From an uncultured Fastidiosipila sp. (GTDB lineage: Bacteria > Bacillota > Clostridia > Saccharofermentanales > Fastidiosipilaceae), in NCBI GenBank assembly GCA_947253875.1, contig CAMYAM010000002.1, positions 62,001 to 126,000 on the forward strand: a stretch of DNA of 64,000 bases. The letters run 5' to 3'. Below the pieces are notes generated by a model. That model was not told the origin of the DNA. It made no database searches and saw nothing but the letters and a program-made list of their open reading frames with translations. Below, one piece after another: positions 17,154 to 24,730 of this stretch. The translations under genes were made by a program, and so were the position numbers. Within the stretch, counting starts at the first letter, position 1. Every line of letters begins with the position of its first letter.

Positions 17154-17690
17154 ATGAGTACAGTTGCAGCAGTTGCTTTACAAACAGTGAGTATAGACTT
17201 GAAACAACTAGGCATAGCTTTGCTGATCATAGGTGGAATAGTATTGCTAGTTGCTTTGATTTTGCTTGTATTCAAGTTAATCGGAACAGTTAGTAAAATG
17301 AATGACCTTATAGATGAGGTTTCTACTCCAGTAGAAGAGATGAGTAGAGAATTACCAGCTATAGGTATACATATTCGTGACATCCTAGAAAATGTAGTTG
17401 ATATTACAGATGATTTGGCAATAGCAAGTCCTGAATTATTAGCAGCCGTAATTGAAGCTTTGGAATCAGTTAATAGTGCTCTTGATTCAGTAAGTAATAT
17501 GGTTGTTGGAGTTAGTGACGGGGTAAGTAATGTTGCAAATAATTTAGTCAGCAGATTCAGCTTTGGTGGCTGGGGAGGTTCTGGGGTTTTCCCTAAAGTT
17601 TCGTCCGTTGTTAGCTCATTCTTCGCAGGTAAAGCTAGTGAAAGAAAAAACAAAACGACTTTTGGCTCTGGTAGAAAACACAGGCGATAA
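17154..17690 (+). CDS. DUF948/YtxG-like membrane-anchored protein
   Basis: A 178-residue protein with one membrane helix at about 22-44. A helical region (45-140) follows with spaced hydrophobics and repeated Val/Ser/Asn (NDLIDEVSTPVEEMSRELP, DSVSNMVVGVSDGVSNVANN). This is the DUF948 pattern of YtxG. The tail is short and basic. GAGGAGAG precedes the start, and a strong terminator lies 30 bases after the stop, so this gene ends the YtxH/YtxG unit. The biochemical role is unknown in the family. Confidence 0.72.
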   Translation: MSTVAAVALQTVSIDLKQLGIALLIIGGIVLLVALILLVFKLIGTVSKMNDLIDEVSTPVEEMSRELPAIGIHIRDILENVVDITDDLAIASPELLAAVIEALESVNSALDSVSNMVVGVSDGVSNVANNLVSRFSFGGWGGSGVFPKVSSVVSSFFAGKASERKNKTTFGSGRKHRR

Positions 17691-17720
17691 AGTTTAAAGT
17701 TTATTGGATAAAAGAAGAGA

Positions 17721-17748
17721 AGCGTTGTTTAATGAACAACGCTTTTTT
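17721..17748 (+). terminator. Rho-independent terminator
   Basis: AGCGTTGTT (17721-17729) and AACAACGCT (17735-17743) form a perfect 9-base stem with a 5-base loop, followed by six Ts. It ends the YtxH/YtxG-like unit. Confidence 0.92.
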
Positions 17749-17799
17749 CGTTTAGAAATTGTGTTTTGCTGAAAAATTGAAATCTATTTATAAAAAAAC

Positions 17800-18936
17800 T
17801 TAATTAAAGAAACTCTTCATTTGTTCGAGAGTAAAATCTTTCTCTACTGGTAATTTCACTGAATTTCCATCATTCAAGGCAGATTTATAAATAGCTAGAA
17901 TTGCTTCAACAGACTGTAAACCATCGAGGATATTTGCACGAGGAGATAGGTCTTCATGAATGGCAATAGCTAAATCTTTGAAAATTCCTGTATGAGGATT
18001 AGAGAATTCATTAATAGATTTTCTGATTCCATTTTTCCAAACCTTAGCAATAAAAGCTCTGATATACTTACCAGTTAAATATTTGCCATCTCTTCTAATA
18101 ATTGAGAAGTAAGGTTTTTTCTTCTTGAGGCCGGCAGAGATTTCAGCACGTTCAGTGGAAATATAGAATGATGCTGATTGCTGATTTTCGGGAGTGTTAG
18201 TAGTACCTTCTATACGACAAACAAATCCTTTGTCCATTCCTAAGAGAGCAGCACCGTAGTCTTCCGCCTCCATCTTATGCGTTAGTTGCTTAATCTGTCC
18301 TTGAACAGAATTGATTTTGCTTGATAATAGCCAGGTCATGAGATCAAGTGCGTGGACTGTTTGGTTCATCATGGCACCACCGTCTTGAGCCCAAGTTCCT
18401 CTCCAAGCTGCTTGATCATAGTAGGCTTGATCATGACCCCAATGGACAATTACATCAGCGGCTAGAACTTTACCAAATTCGCCAGCAACTATATCTTTTT
18501 GCAATTGATCGACAATAGGGAAGAACCTGTAAATATGTCCCACTGCCACTTTAAGGTTTTTGCTGAGAGATAATTCTAAGAGTTCGTAAGCTTCTTCTAG
18601 GTTTAGAGTTAGAGGTTTTTCAACCATTAAGTTAGAACCATGTTCCAAAGCTAATTTAGCAAGTGAGTAGTGGGTTCCTGATGGAGTTGCAATTGCTACA
18701 ACATCTGCGTTTAAACCACTTTCATAGAAGTCAGCAAGACTTTGGAAGAAGTTATTTGTGTTTAAATTTAGATTGAATTTTTCATTAACTTCTATTTGTC
18801 TGTTGGAGTTATTATCAACTAAGGCAACAATCTCATAAGTATCTCCAAGGTGCTTAACAGCCTTTAGGTGTTTTTCAGCAACTCTTCCAAGACCAACTAA
18901 AACTAATTTTAATGATTTATTAGAAATTTGTTCCAT
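17800..18936 (-). CDS. Gfo/Idh/MocA-family oxidoreductase
   Basis: A 378-residue NAD(P)-dependent dehydrogenase. The N-terminal Rossmann domain begins LKLVLVGLGRVAEKHLKAV; the diagnostic EKPL motif is MVEKPLTLNLEEAYEL near residue 110. The catalytic-domain motif GGAMMNQTVHALDLMTWLL includes the conserved His near residue 197. Family members oxidise or epimerise sugars and inositols, often nucleotide sugars. The residues HIYRF and WGHDQAYY near 140-175 suggest a sugar substrate, but which one cannot be read. It is a single leftward gene, divergent from the hexokinase gene. Confidence 0.88.
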   Translation of the reverse strand: MEQISNKSLKLVLVGLGRVAEKHLKAVKHLGDTYEIVALVDNNSNRQIEVNEKFNLNLNTNNFFQSLADFYESGLNADVVAIATPSGTHYSLAKLALEHGSNLMVEKPLTLNLEEAYELLELSLSKNLKVAVGHIYRFFPIVDQLQKDIVAGEFGKVLAADVIVHWGHDQAYYDQAAWRGTWAQDGGAMMNQTVHALDLMTWLLSSKINSVQGQIKQLTHKMEAEDYGAALLGMDKGFVCRIEGTTNTPENQQSASFYISTERAEISAGLKKKKPYFSIIRRDGKYLTGKYIRAFIAKVWKNGIRKSINEFSNPHTGIFKDLAIAIHEDLSPRANILDGLQSVEAILAIYKSALNDGNSVKLPVEKDFTLEQMKSFFN

Positions 18937-18999
18937 TTTTCTCCTTAAAAAATCATCTACAAAGTATTTAATACTTAAGTAAATATGATAAACTTGTTA

Positions 19000-19028
19000 T
19001 TGTTATACAAGATATATTTTACTATAAA
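19000..19028 (+). promoter_or_regulatory. Sigma-A promoter of the hexokinase gene
   Basis: TTGTTA (19000-19005) and TATAAA (19023-19028) are 17 bases apart, 34 bases ahead of the start codon. This allows a short leader with the GGAGG site. Confidence 0.6.
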
Positions 19029-19061
19029 AGTATGAATATTAGAAAATATCGGAGGCTGATA

Positions 19062-20378
19062 ATGGGTAGAGTAGAAGTTGAAGCATTCTTTAAAGAAAGA
19101 CAAATGTGGGCAGAAGATCTTGATATGGAGGCAGAGCTTGAGAAATTTATTGAATCAATGCATGCTGGTTTACATGGATCCGTACCGCCTCAATCAATGA
19201 GAATGATTCCTACATATTTAACTGTTGGTGAGGAGTTCACAACTAACGATCCAGTCATTGTAATGGATGCTGGTGGTACTAACTTTAGAATTTGTTTAAC
19301 TCAATTTAATGAGCATGGTGAGACAGAGATATCTCAATTTAGACAAGCGACAATGCCAGGCTCAGATGGAGAAATTAGTGCCAAGGAATTCTATGGTTTT
19401 ATTGCAGATCAACTAGCTCCTTTCTTGAAATATAGTAGAAAAATTGGTTTTTGCTTCTCATATGCCTGCGATATGCTACCAAGTCATGATGGTAGATTGA
19501 TTAACTTTACCAAAGAAATCCAAATCCCAGAAGCGATTGGAACAGTTGTTGGTGAAGAAATTATGAAAGTTCTCGAAGAACGTGGATACAAGACTGATGA
19601 TATTCACTTTGTCATGCTAAATGATACGGTTGCAGCTTTATTGGGAGGATTCTCAGGTGGTGGCTCTAAACAATATTCAGGCTACGCCGGTATTATCTTA
19701 GGTACAGGTATTAACTCAGCTTATATAGAGCAAAATTCTAATATTAATAAACTCGAGGGTAAACTTAACCCACTAGGAAATATGATCATTAACATGGAGA
19801 GTGGTGATTACTCAGTTTCAAATAGAAGTCCTATTGACATTGAAATTGATAAAGCAACTAACGTTCCAGGTGCACAGCTAATGGAGAAAATGATCTCAGG
19901 TAGATATTTAGGACTACAAGTTCTATATGCGGTTAGAGAAGCTGTTGCAGATGCTAATTTATTCTCAGATTTCTTCAAGGAGAATTTTGCAGAAGTATAT
20001 GACTTGGAGAGTGCAGAATTAACTGAGTTTGTAGAAGAACCATACGGACCAGGAATCTTGAGTCAATGCTGTGCTAATGAGTTAGATAGAGAGAATTTAT
20101 ACTACATTATTGACAATATTTTTGAGAGAGCAGCAATGCTTGTAACAGTAATAGTAGCTGGAATACATATTCAGACAGGTGTTGGTAAGAACCCAGTAAG
20201 ACCTTTGGCTATTACTATGGAAGGCTCAACTTTCTACAAGGCTAATCTTTTACGTGAGAAAATTATGTACCATATTCAACAATTTGTTAATAAGAAATAT
20301 GGTTTCTACAATGAATTCTTGCATGTAGAGAATGCCAACGTAATTGGCTCAGCTTTAGCAGCACTTATGAACGAGTAA
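19062..20378 (+). CDS. Eukaryotic-type hexokinase
   Basis: A 438-residue protein. The start at 19062 follows CGGAGG; the ATG at 19032 lacks a site. The motifs belong to the yeast/animal hexokinase family (Hexokinase_1 and _2 domains) and not to bacterial glucokinase or ROK kinases. Phosphate-1 loop MDAGGTNFRICLTQF is at about 68-82, the sugar-binding region GFCFSYACDM at about 129-138, the catalytic Asp in VMLNDTVAALLGG near residue 188, and phosphate-2 GIILGTGINSAYIEQ near 210. It should phosphorylate glucose, mannose or related hexoses at C6 with ATP. It could serve the mannoside region, turning released mannose into mannose-6-phosphate. This family is uncommon in bacteria. Confidence 0.88.
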   Translation: MGRVEVEAFFKERQMWAEDLDMEAELEKFIESMHAGLHGSVPPQSMRMIPTYLTVGEEFTTNDPVIVMDAGGTNFRICLTQFNEHGETEISQFRQATMPGSDGEISAKEFYGFIADQLAPFLKYSRKIGFCFSYACDMLPSHDGRLINFTKEIQIPEAIGTVVGEEIMKVLEERGYKTDDIHFVMLNDTVAALLGGFSGGGSKQYSGYAGIILGTGINSAYIEQNSNINKLEGKLNPLGNMIINMESGDYSVSNRSPIDIEIDKATNVPGAQLMEKMISGRYLGLQVLYAVREAVADANLFSDFFKENFAEVYDLESAELTEFVEEPYGPGILSQCCANELDRENLYYIIDNIFERAAMLVTVIVAGIHIQTGVGKNPVRPLAITMEGSTFYKANLLREKIMYHIQQFVNKKYGFYNEFLHVENANVIGSALAALMNE

Positions 20379-20458
20379 TTAGGTGGATTTATTAATAGGG
20401 CAATTTAGTAGTTGGAAGTTAAGGTAGTTGGAAATTAAGCGAATAATAATACGAAAAT

Positions 20459-20734
20459 ATGCAAATTGAAGCTAAAGTATATAAAGGCAACAAAGTAGTT
20501 AGGATTATAGATGCAGAGAATCTTGAGGAAGACTTGGGTTTTACAGCGCAATTGGAGAAATGTTTCCTAGCTATATCTAAGCAACTAGATGTATCTCCAC
20601 CGTTGTGGATGCAAAAGAATACCCAAGAATTTGCGAGATTTCATCAGACTATTTTTACGGCGGAACAATTTGTTGAAACGGTTACTTTCGATAGATTACA
20701 ATTGACCTGGTTAGATGATGGGCGAAATATTTAG
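20459..20734 (+). CDS. Small conserved-looking protein of unknown function
   Basis: A 91-residue soluble protein with a well-spread composition and motifs that look constrained (PPLWMQKNTQEFARFHQTIF, then QFVETVTFDRLQLTWLDD). No domain is recognised. It starts 80 bases after the hexokinase stop, without a strong ribosome site, and is followed by rqcP on the same strand. The even codon use and the tight position between two genes on the same strand argue that it is real. No function can be given. Confidence 0.65.
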   Translation: MQIEAKVYKGNKVVRIIDAENLEEDLGFTAQLEKCFLAISKQLDVSPPLWMQKNTQEFARFHQTIFTAEQFVETVTFDRLQLTWLDDGRNI

Positions 20735-20810
20735 ACAACATATGTTTAAGTAATATTATATGGACAAACGAGAGTGACAGGGTTGGGAACAACAGCGAAA
20801 GCGAAGTTTA

Positions 20811-21119
20811 ATGAGATTAGATAAGTTTTTAAAAGTTAGTAGATTATTTAAGAGAAGAACTGTGGCGGCGGAGGCTTGTGATAGAGGCAGAGTTCAGATA
20901 AATTCTAGACCTGCAAAGTCTGGTAGCAAAGTTAAATTAGGAGATGAGATTACTATAAACTTTAACCAGAGAATTATCACTGTCAAAGTACTTGAGTTAA
21001 AAGATCATGTTACAAAAGATGAGGCTTCTGAACTGTATGAGCTTATTTCTAACGAAAAAGTGGAATTAGAAGAAATTGAAACTATAGATGAGGATGAGTT
21101 AGAGTTAGAGGAGTTTTAG
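20811..21119 (+). CDS. rqcP: RqcP (YabO-type) S4-domain RNA-binding protein
   Basis: A 102-residue protein opening with MRLDKFLKVSRLFKRRTVAA, the S4 RNA-binding domain of the Hsp15/RqcP family. The following RGRVQINSRPAKSGSKVKLGDEITI and the ELKDHVTKDEASELYELI tail match Bacillus YabO closely. RqcP works with RqcH on stalled 50S-peptidyl-tRNA complexes and helps add C-terminal alanine tails. The last 25 residues are an acidic extension (EEIETIDEDELELEEF). It sits directly before a divIC-like gene, as in the Bacillus yab cluster, which supports the call. Confidence 0.9.
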   Translation: MRLDKFLKVSRLFKRRTVAAEACDRGRVQINSRPAKSGSKVKLGDEITINFNQRIITVKVLELKDHVTKDEASELYELISNEKVELEEIETIDEDELELEEF

Positions 21120-21126
21120 TTTAAGG

Positions 21127-21474
21127 ATGAAACTTAATAGCAAATTAAAATTTAATGGAAACTTGTTTAAGAGTCTGAAGAATAAATCCCAGTCAGCACT
21201 GAATCTTTCTGTAACCTGGTTATTGGTAATTATTATGTTTGCATTGTTGTTCTTGATTAGTGCAGCCCTAATTTTGAAGCAAAATGCAGAAAAAAATAAT
21301 CTTTTGGCAGAACAAGTTGATTTAAAAGCAGTTTTAGACCAGAAAAAAGCTGAAGCGGCCAGAATAGATCAGGAGGAATCTATGGCTGGTGAGCCTGAAG
21401 CAATAGAAAAACTAGCTCGAAATGAACTAGGCATGATCAGAAAAGATGAAATTATTTTCATCGATGTAAATTAA
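21127..21474 (+). CDS. divIC: DivIC/FtsL-family septum formation initiator
   Basis: A 115-residue bitopic membrane protein: a basic N-terminal tail, one helix at about 28-50 and a coiled coil at about 55-85 (AEKNNLLAEQVDLKAVLDQK). The C-terminal motif AIEKLARNELGMIRKDEIIF is diagnostic for the DivIC branch. It belongs to the FtsL-DivIC-DivIB cell-division subcomplex and acts at the septum outside the membrane. It starts 7 bases after rqcP and ends before a strong hairpin, so the two form one unit. Confidence 0.88.
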   Translation: MKLNSKLKFNGNLFKSLKNKSQSALNLSVTWLLVIIMFALLFLISAALILKQNAEKNNLLAEQVDLKAVLDQKKAEAARIDQEESMAGEPEAIEKLARNELGMIRKDEIIFIDVN

Positions 21475-21505
21475 ATTTTGCTTAGGAAAATTTTAATGAA
21501 AAATT

Positions 21506-21547
21506 AAAAGTCTATTCTGTGGCGATGCAAAGAATAGACTTTTGTTT
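21506..21547 (+). terminator. Rho-independent terminator after divIC
   Basis: AAAAGTCTATTCT (21506-21518) and AGAATAGACTTTT (21531-21543) form a perfect 13-base stem, followed by TTTTG-TTTTG. It separates rqcP-divIC from the convergent recR, and the A-rich left arm may let it work in both directions. Confidence 0.9.
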
Positions 21548-21589
21548 TGTGTATTTACAAATATTAAAGCACGCATGGTAAAATTGGTG

Positions 21590-22192
21590 CTAAAGCTCAG
21601 TCCTACCTTCGATAGCTCTACCCAGGGTTACTTCATCGGCGTATTCTAAACTAGAACCATAAGGCAAGCCACTAGCAATTCGTGAGCATTTGATTCCGCT
21701 CGGCTTGACTAATCTAGCAATATAATTTGCAGTCGCCTCACCTTCTACATTAGAGTTATTTGCCAGAATAATTTCCTGAATTTCTTCATGACGTTGCAAT
21801 CTTTGTAGAAGTTCACGCAAATGTATATCCTCTGGACCAATATTCTCCATAGGAGAAATGCTACCGTGCAAAACATGATATAGCCCAGAGAATTCTTTGG
21901 TTTTTTCCATAGCTACTACGTCTGATGGATTTTCAACGACACAAATTGTGCTTTTATCTCTACTATCAGAAGCGCAGATATCGCAAATATCCTGATCAGT
22001 TAAGTTACAACATTCTTGGCAGAACTTAACGTTATTCTTGGCATCGATAATAGATTGAGCGAACTCATCAACATCACTCTTGTCCATATTTAAGATGTAA
22101 AAAGCCAAGCGTTGAGCGGTCTTGTGACCGATTCCAGGCAGACGATTTAATTGTGAAATAAGTTTAGCAATAGTACTTGCGTATCCTGCCAT
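21590..22192 (-). CDS. recR: Recombination protein RecR
   Basis: A 200-residue protein of normal length. The order is a helix-hairpin-helix (LNRLPGIGHKTAQRLAFYIL), a four-cysteine zinc finger (CQECCNLTDQDICDIC) at about 57-72, and a Toprim domain starting at STICVVENPSDVVAMEKT. It ends in the Walker-like GRAIEGRTEL tail. RecR loads RecA at gaps together with RecO/RecF. It is the last gene of the dnaX-ybaB-recR operon, two bases after ybaB. Confidence 0.97.
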   Translation of the reverse strand: MAGYASTIAKLISQLNRLPGIGHKTAQRLAFYILNMDKSDVDEFAQSIIDAKNNVKFCQECCNLTDQDICDICASDSRDKSTICVVENPSDVVAMEKTKEFSGLYHVLHGSISPMENIGPEDIHLRELLQRLQRHEEIQEIILANNSNVEGEATANYIARLVKPSGIKCSRIASGLPYGSSLEYADEVTLGRAIEGRTEL

Positions 22193-22193
22193 A

Positions 22194-22553
22194 TTAGAAA
22201 CCTAATCCGCCTAAACCACCAGGTAATCCACTAGTTAAACCACCCATTTTATTATCGCTTTCTTCAGCTAATTTTTTATTAGCACCGTTAATAGCAGCAA
22301 TAATAGTGTCTTGTAAGATATCTACATCTTCAGGATCTAGTGCATCTGGATCTATATTTAGCTCTAGTAGTTCATGCTCACCATTCATTTTAACAGTAAC
22401 CATACCACCACCTGCAGTATGTTCAACAACTAGATCAGCTATCTCTTCTTGAGCTTTGGCAAGATCAGCTTGCATTTTTTGAGCTTGTTTCATTAATTGA
22501 TTAATGTTTCCACCACCAAAACCGCCAGGGAAACCTCCACGTTTTTTAGCCAT
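22194..22553 (-). CDS. ebfC: YbaB/EbfC nucleoid-associated protein
   Basis: A 119-residue protein. An N-terminal Gly-rich stretch (KKRGGFPGGFGGGNINQ) leads into QLMKQAQKMQADLAKAQEEI, the helix of the YbaB dimer. The core VEHTAGGGMVTVKMNGEHEL is the family hallmark. It binds DNA as a dimer and co-occurs with dnaX and recR. Both tails are enriched in Gly; the C-terminal one ends GGLTSGLPGGLGGLGF. Confidence 0.95.
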   Translation of the reverse strand: MAKKRGGFPGGFGGGNINQLMKQAQKMQADLAKAQEEIADLVVEHTAGGGMVTVKMNGEHELLELNIDPDALDPEDVDILQDTIIAAINGANKKLAEESDNKMGGLTSGLPGGLGGLGF

Positions 22554-22574
22554 ATTTTTCTCCTTTATTTATAA

Positions 22575-24392
22575 TTAATCTATATCATCTATATCTTCTT
22601 GAATGGGAATGTCCATAGCCTCTGCAGCTGCTTTCATACGTTGGACCCATTCAGGTTCTTCTTTAGCTTGTTTAGTAGTGTCCACTTCATCAGCAGCTCT
22701 ACCAGCTATATTAAAATCAAGAATCAAGTGAGTATTTGCATTAGCCTCTATAAAGGCTTGTAATACTCTTGCTTTAACCTCGTGAGTATTAATTTTATCA
22801 TATATATGAATTTGTTCAGTTTCGAAGTTAATAATAAACTTATCATCTTCCACATAGTATTGGCAAGTGTTGAGCAGTATAGCTAGAAGTGGATCTTGCT
22901 CGTTCAACTCATTAATGAATTTATGCCAAATGTTTTTAAGCTCTTCTTGTGAGAAAGTTTTAGTTGGAGTTGATGTTGGTTCGGTTGTAGGTGAAGTAGT
23001 TTCTGTGAGTTTTGAACTGTTAGTTGCCCCTGATTTTGTGGGTTTAGGTTCTTTGACAATTTTAGTTGAACTTGGATCTAGCATTAGATTTATACCATTA
23101 GAGAAATCTGGTGTTGTTTCGGTTTTAGTTTTACCAGGTTCCATTTCCTGTGTTTTAACTTCAGACGACTCACTTTTTGCGGGTGCTAAATCATCTGCAT
23201 TATAAGTTTCGTCTCCATTTTCTTCAGGAGTCTCAAGTTCAGCTTTAGGTTTGCTTAATTGCATGGGCTCTGTAAGCTCCGCACTACCTCTATTATTTTT
23301 AACATTTTGAAGTAATTGGATCAAAGCAACTTCCAAAGTGATTCTTGGATTTTCTGAGTATTTGAGTTCTTGTTGCAAATTAGCTACAAAAGCAATGTCT
23401 TTAATTAAGTTTTGTGTGCTATATACTTTAGCAAGTTTTCCAAGAGTTTCTAGTGTTCTAGAGTTGACTTGTAAAATTTTCTCTGGAGCTCTACTAGTTT
23501 TGTAAACTAATAAGTTTCTAAGATATTGAGCTAAAGAAGAAGTGAAACGACTAATGTCTCCACCTTCCACGATTAATTTTTCTACACTTAACATTAACTC
23601 GTCAACATCACCAGAAACTAGGTTATAAATAATCTCTTCTAGGAACTCATCACTTACAACTCCAACCATATTCAAAATATCGTCACGAGTTATAACTTTA
23701 TCCGAGTAAATACTTCTTGATTGATCTAATAACGATATAGCATCACGCAAAGCACCTTCAGAGAAATTAATGATAGTCAATAATCCATCTTCATCGATAT
23801 TAATATTATTTTCTTTTGCAATTAGAGCTAGATGATCATGCATGTCATGCGATTTAATGCGTTTGAAATCGTAACGTTGACAACGAGAGAGTATGGTTGC
23901 CGGAATTCTTTGGGGATCTGTTGTTGCCAAAATAAAGACCGCATGAGCAGGAGGTTCTTCTAGTGTTTTTAGCAAGGCATTAAATGCTGCAGTGGAGAGC
24001 ATATGAACCTCATCGATTATATAAACTTTGTATTTAGCTACAGTAGGTAAGAACAAAACCTCATCAGTAATTTTCCTAATATCATCAACACTATTATTGG
24101 AGGCAGCATCCATTTCGATTATATCTAACAATGTGCCTTTGATAGCATCCTGACAAATATCACACTTGTTACATGGGTTACCTTCAGCACTTAGGTTAGG
24201 GCAATTAATAGCTCTTGCAAAGATTTTGGCTAAAGAAGTTTTACCTGTTCCTCTGGTGCCACTAAATAGGTAAGCGTGAGCAATTGAGCCGCTAATTGCA
24301 GATTGTCTAAGAGCACTTACTACATGCTCTTGACCAACAACTTGGTCAAAATCAAGTGGTCGCCAAGCACGGTACAAAACTTTGTCTGACAT
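22575..24392 (-). CDS. dnaX: DNA polymerase III subunits gamma/tau
   Basis: A 605-residue clamp-loader ATPase. The ATG at 24392 is chosen because GGAGGG lies just before it; the ATG at 24404 overlaps that site. It has Walker A FSGTRGTGKTSLAK, a zinc module with four Cys (CPNLSAEGNPCNKCDIC), Walker B VYIIDEVHMLSTAA, sensor 1 ATTDPQRIPATILSRCQRYD and the lid/collar domains to about 360. A long Thr/Ser/Glu/Pro-rich linker (about 370-480) leads to a tau-like C-terminal domain. I see no clear slippery A run that would make gamma by frameshift. Confidence 0.96.
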   Translation of the reverse strand: MSDKVLYRAWRPLDFDQVVGQEHVVSALRQSAISGSIAHAYLFSGTRGTGKTSLAKIFARAINCPNLSAEGNPCNKCDICQDAIKGTLLDIIEMDAASNNSVDDIRKITDEVLFLPTVAKYKVYIIDEVHMLSTAAFNALLKTLEEPPAHAVFILATTDPQRIPATILSRCQRYDFKRIKSHDMHDHLALIAKENNINIDEDGLLTIINFSEGALRDAISLLDQSRSIYSDKVITRDDILNMVGVVSDEFLEEIIYNLVSGDVDELMLSVEKLIVEGGDISRFTSSLAQYLRNLLVYKTSRAPEKILQVNSRTLETLGKLAKVYSTQNLIKDIAFVANLQQELKYSENPRITLEVALIQLLQNVKNNRGSAELTEPMQLSKPKAELETPEENGDETYNADDLAPAKSESSEVKTQEMEPGKTKTETTPDFSNGINLMLDPSSTKIVKEPKPTKSGATNSSKLTETTSPTTEPTSTPTKTFSQEELKNIWHKFINELNEQDPLLAILLNTCQYYVEDDKFIINFETEQIHIYDKINTHEVKARVLQAFIEANANTHLILDFNIAGRAADEVDTTKQAKEEPEWVQRMKAAAEAMDIPIQEDIDDID

Positions 24393-24490
24393 AAAACCCT
24401 CCATCTAGATTGAATAAGAAAAATTATTTTGAGAAATCTCTCAAAGCCTCTGAGTTTTATTATAACCCAATAATTAAAGATCAAAAGCAA

Positions 24491-24630
24491 AAACCACTTC
24501 TTAGCCGAAGCCACACAGGCGGATCTGCAGCACATAAGGTTCGCCGCTTATTGCTGCTCCCTTCCGGGCCTGACAAGGTTCACGGTTCTTATCGCACAGG
24601 ACCCATGCAGCCTCGACTAAAAAGTGGTTC
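24491..24630 (-). ncRNA. ffs: Signal recognition particle RNA (4.5S-like)
   Basis: The minus strand carries the domain IV signature: GGCCCGGAAGGGAGCAGC, including the GGAA tetraloop and the asymmetric AGCAG bulge. The 5' AACCACTTTTTAG and 3' CTAAGAAGTGGTT ends pair to close the molecule, giving about 140 nt. TTTTTGCTTTT follows as the transcription end. It sits directly upstream of dnaX on the same strand, a common Firmicute arrangement. The ends are set by the terminal helix and may be off by a few bases. Confidence 0.93.
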
Positions 24631-24730
24631 TTTAATTGTATAGGCGATTATAACATATGAAAATAATCTTTGCTGATTTGTTCTAGCATATTTTCTATAT
24701 GTCAGTATATATCAGTATATATCAGATGTC

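Noticed and set aside
17138..17653. A 171-codon minus-strand frame over the YtxG-like gene
   Set aside because: The plus-strand protein has a membrane helix, a strong ribosome site and the right neighbour; the reverse frame is Leu/Thr/Ser-rich shadow.
22867..23205. A 112-codon frame on the plus strand inside dnaX
   Set aside because: It lies antisense to the Thr/Ser/Glu-rich linker of dnaX; low-complexity codons on one strand leave the other open. No ribosome site.
24701..24725. Short tandem ATATATCAGT repeats, considered as a CRISPR-like or satellite array
   Set aside because: Only two units, no spacers; ordinary AT-rich sequence. No CRISPR array was seen anywhere in the window.
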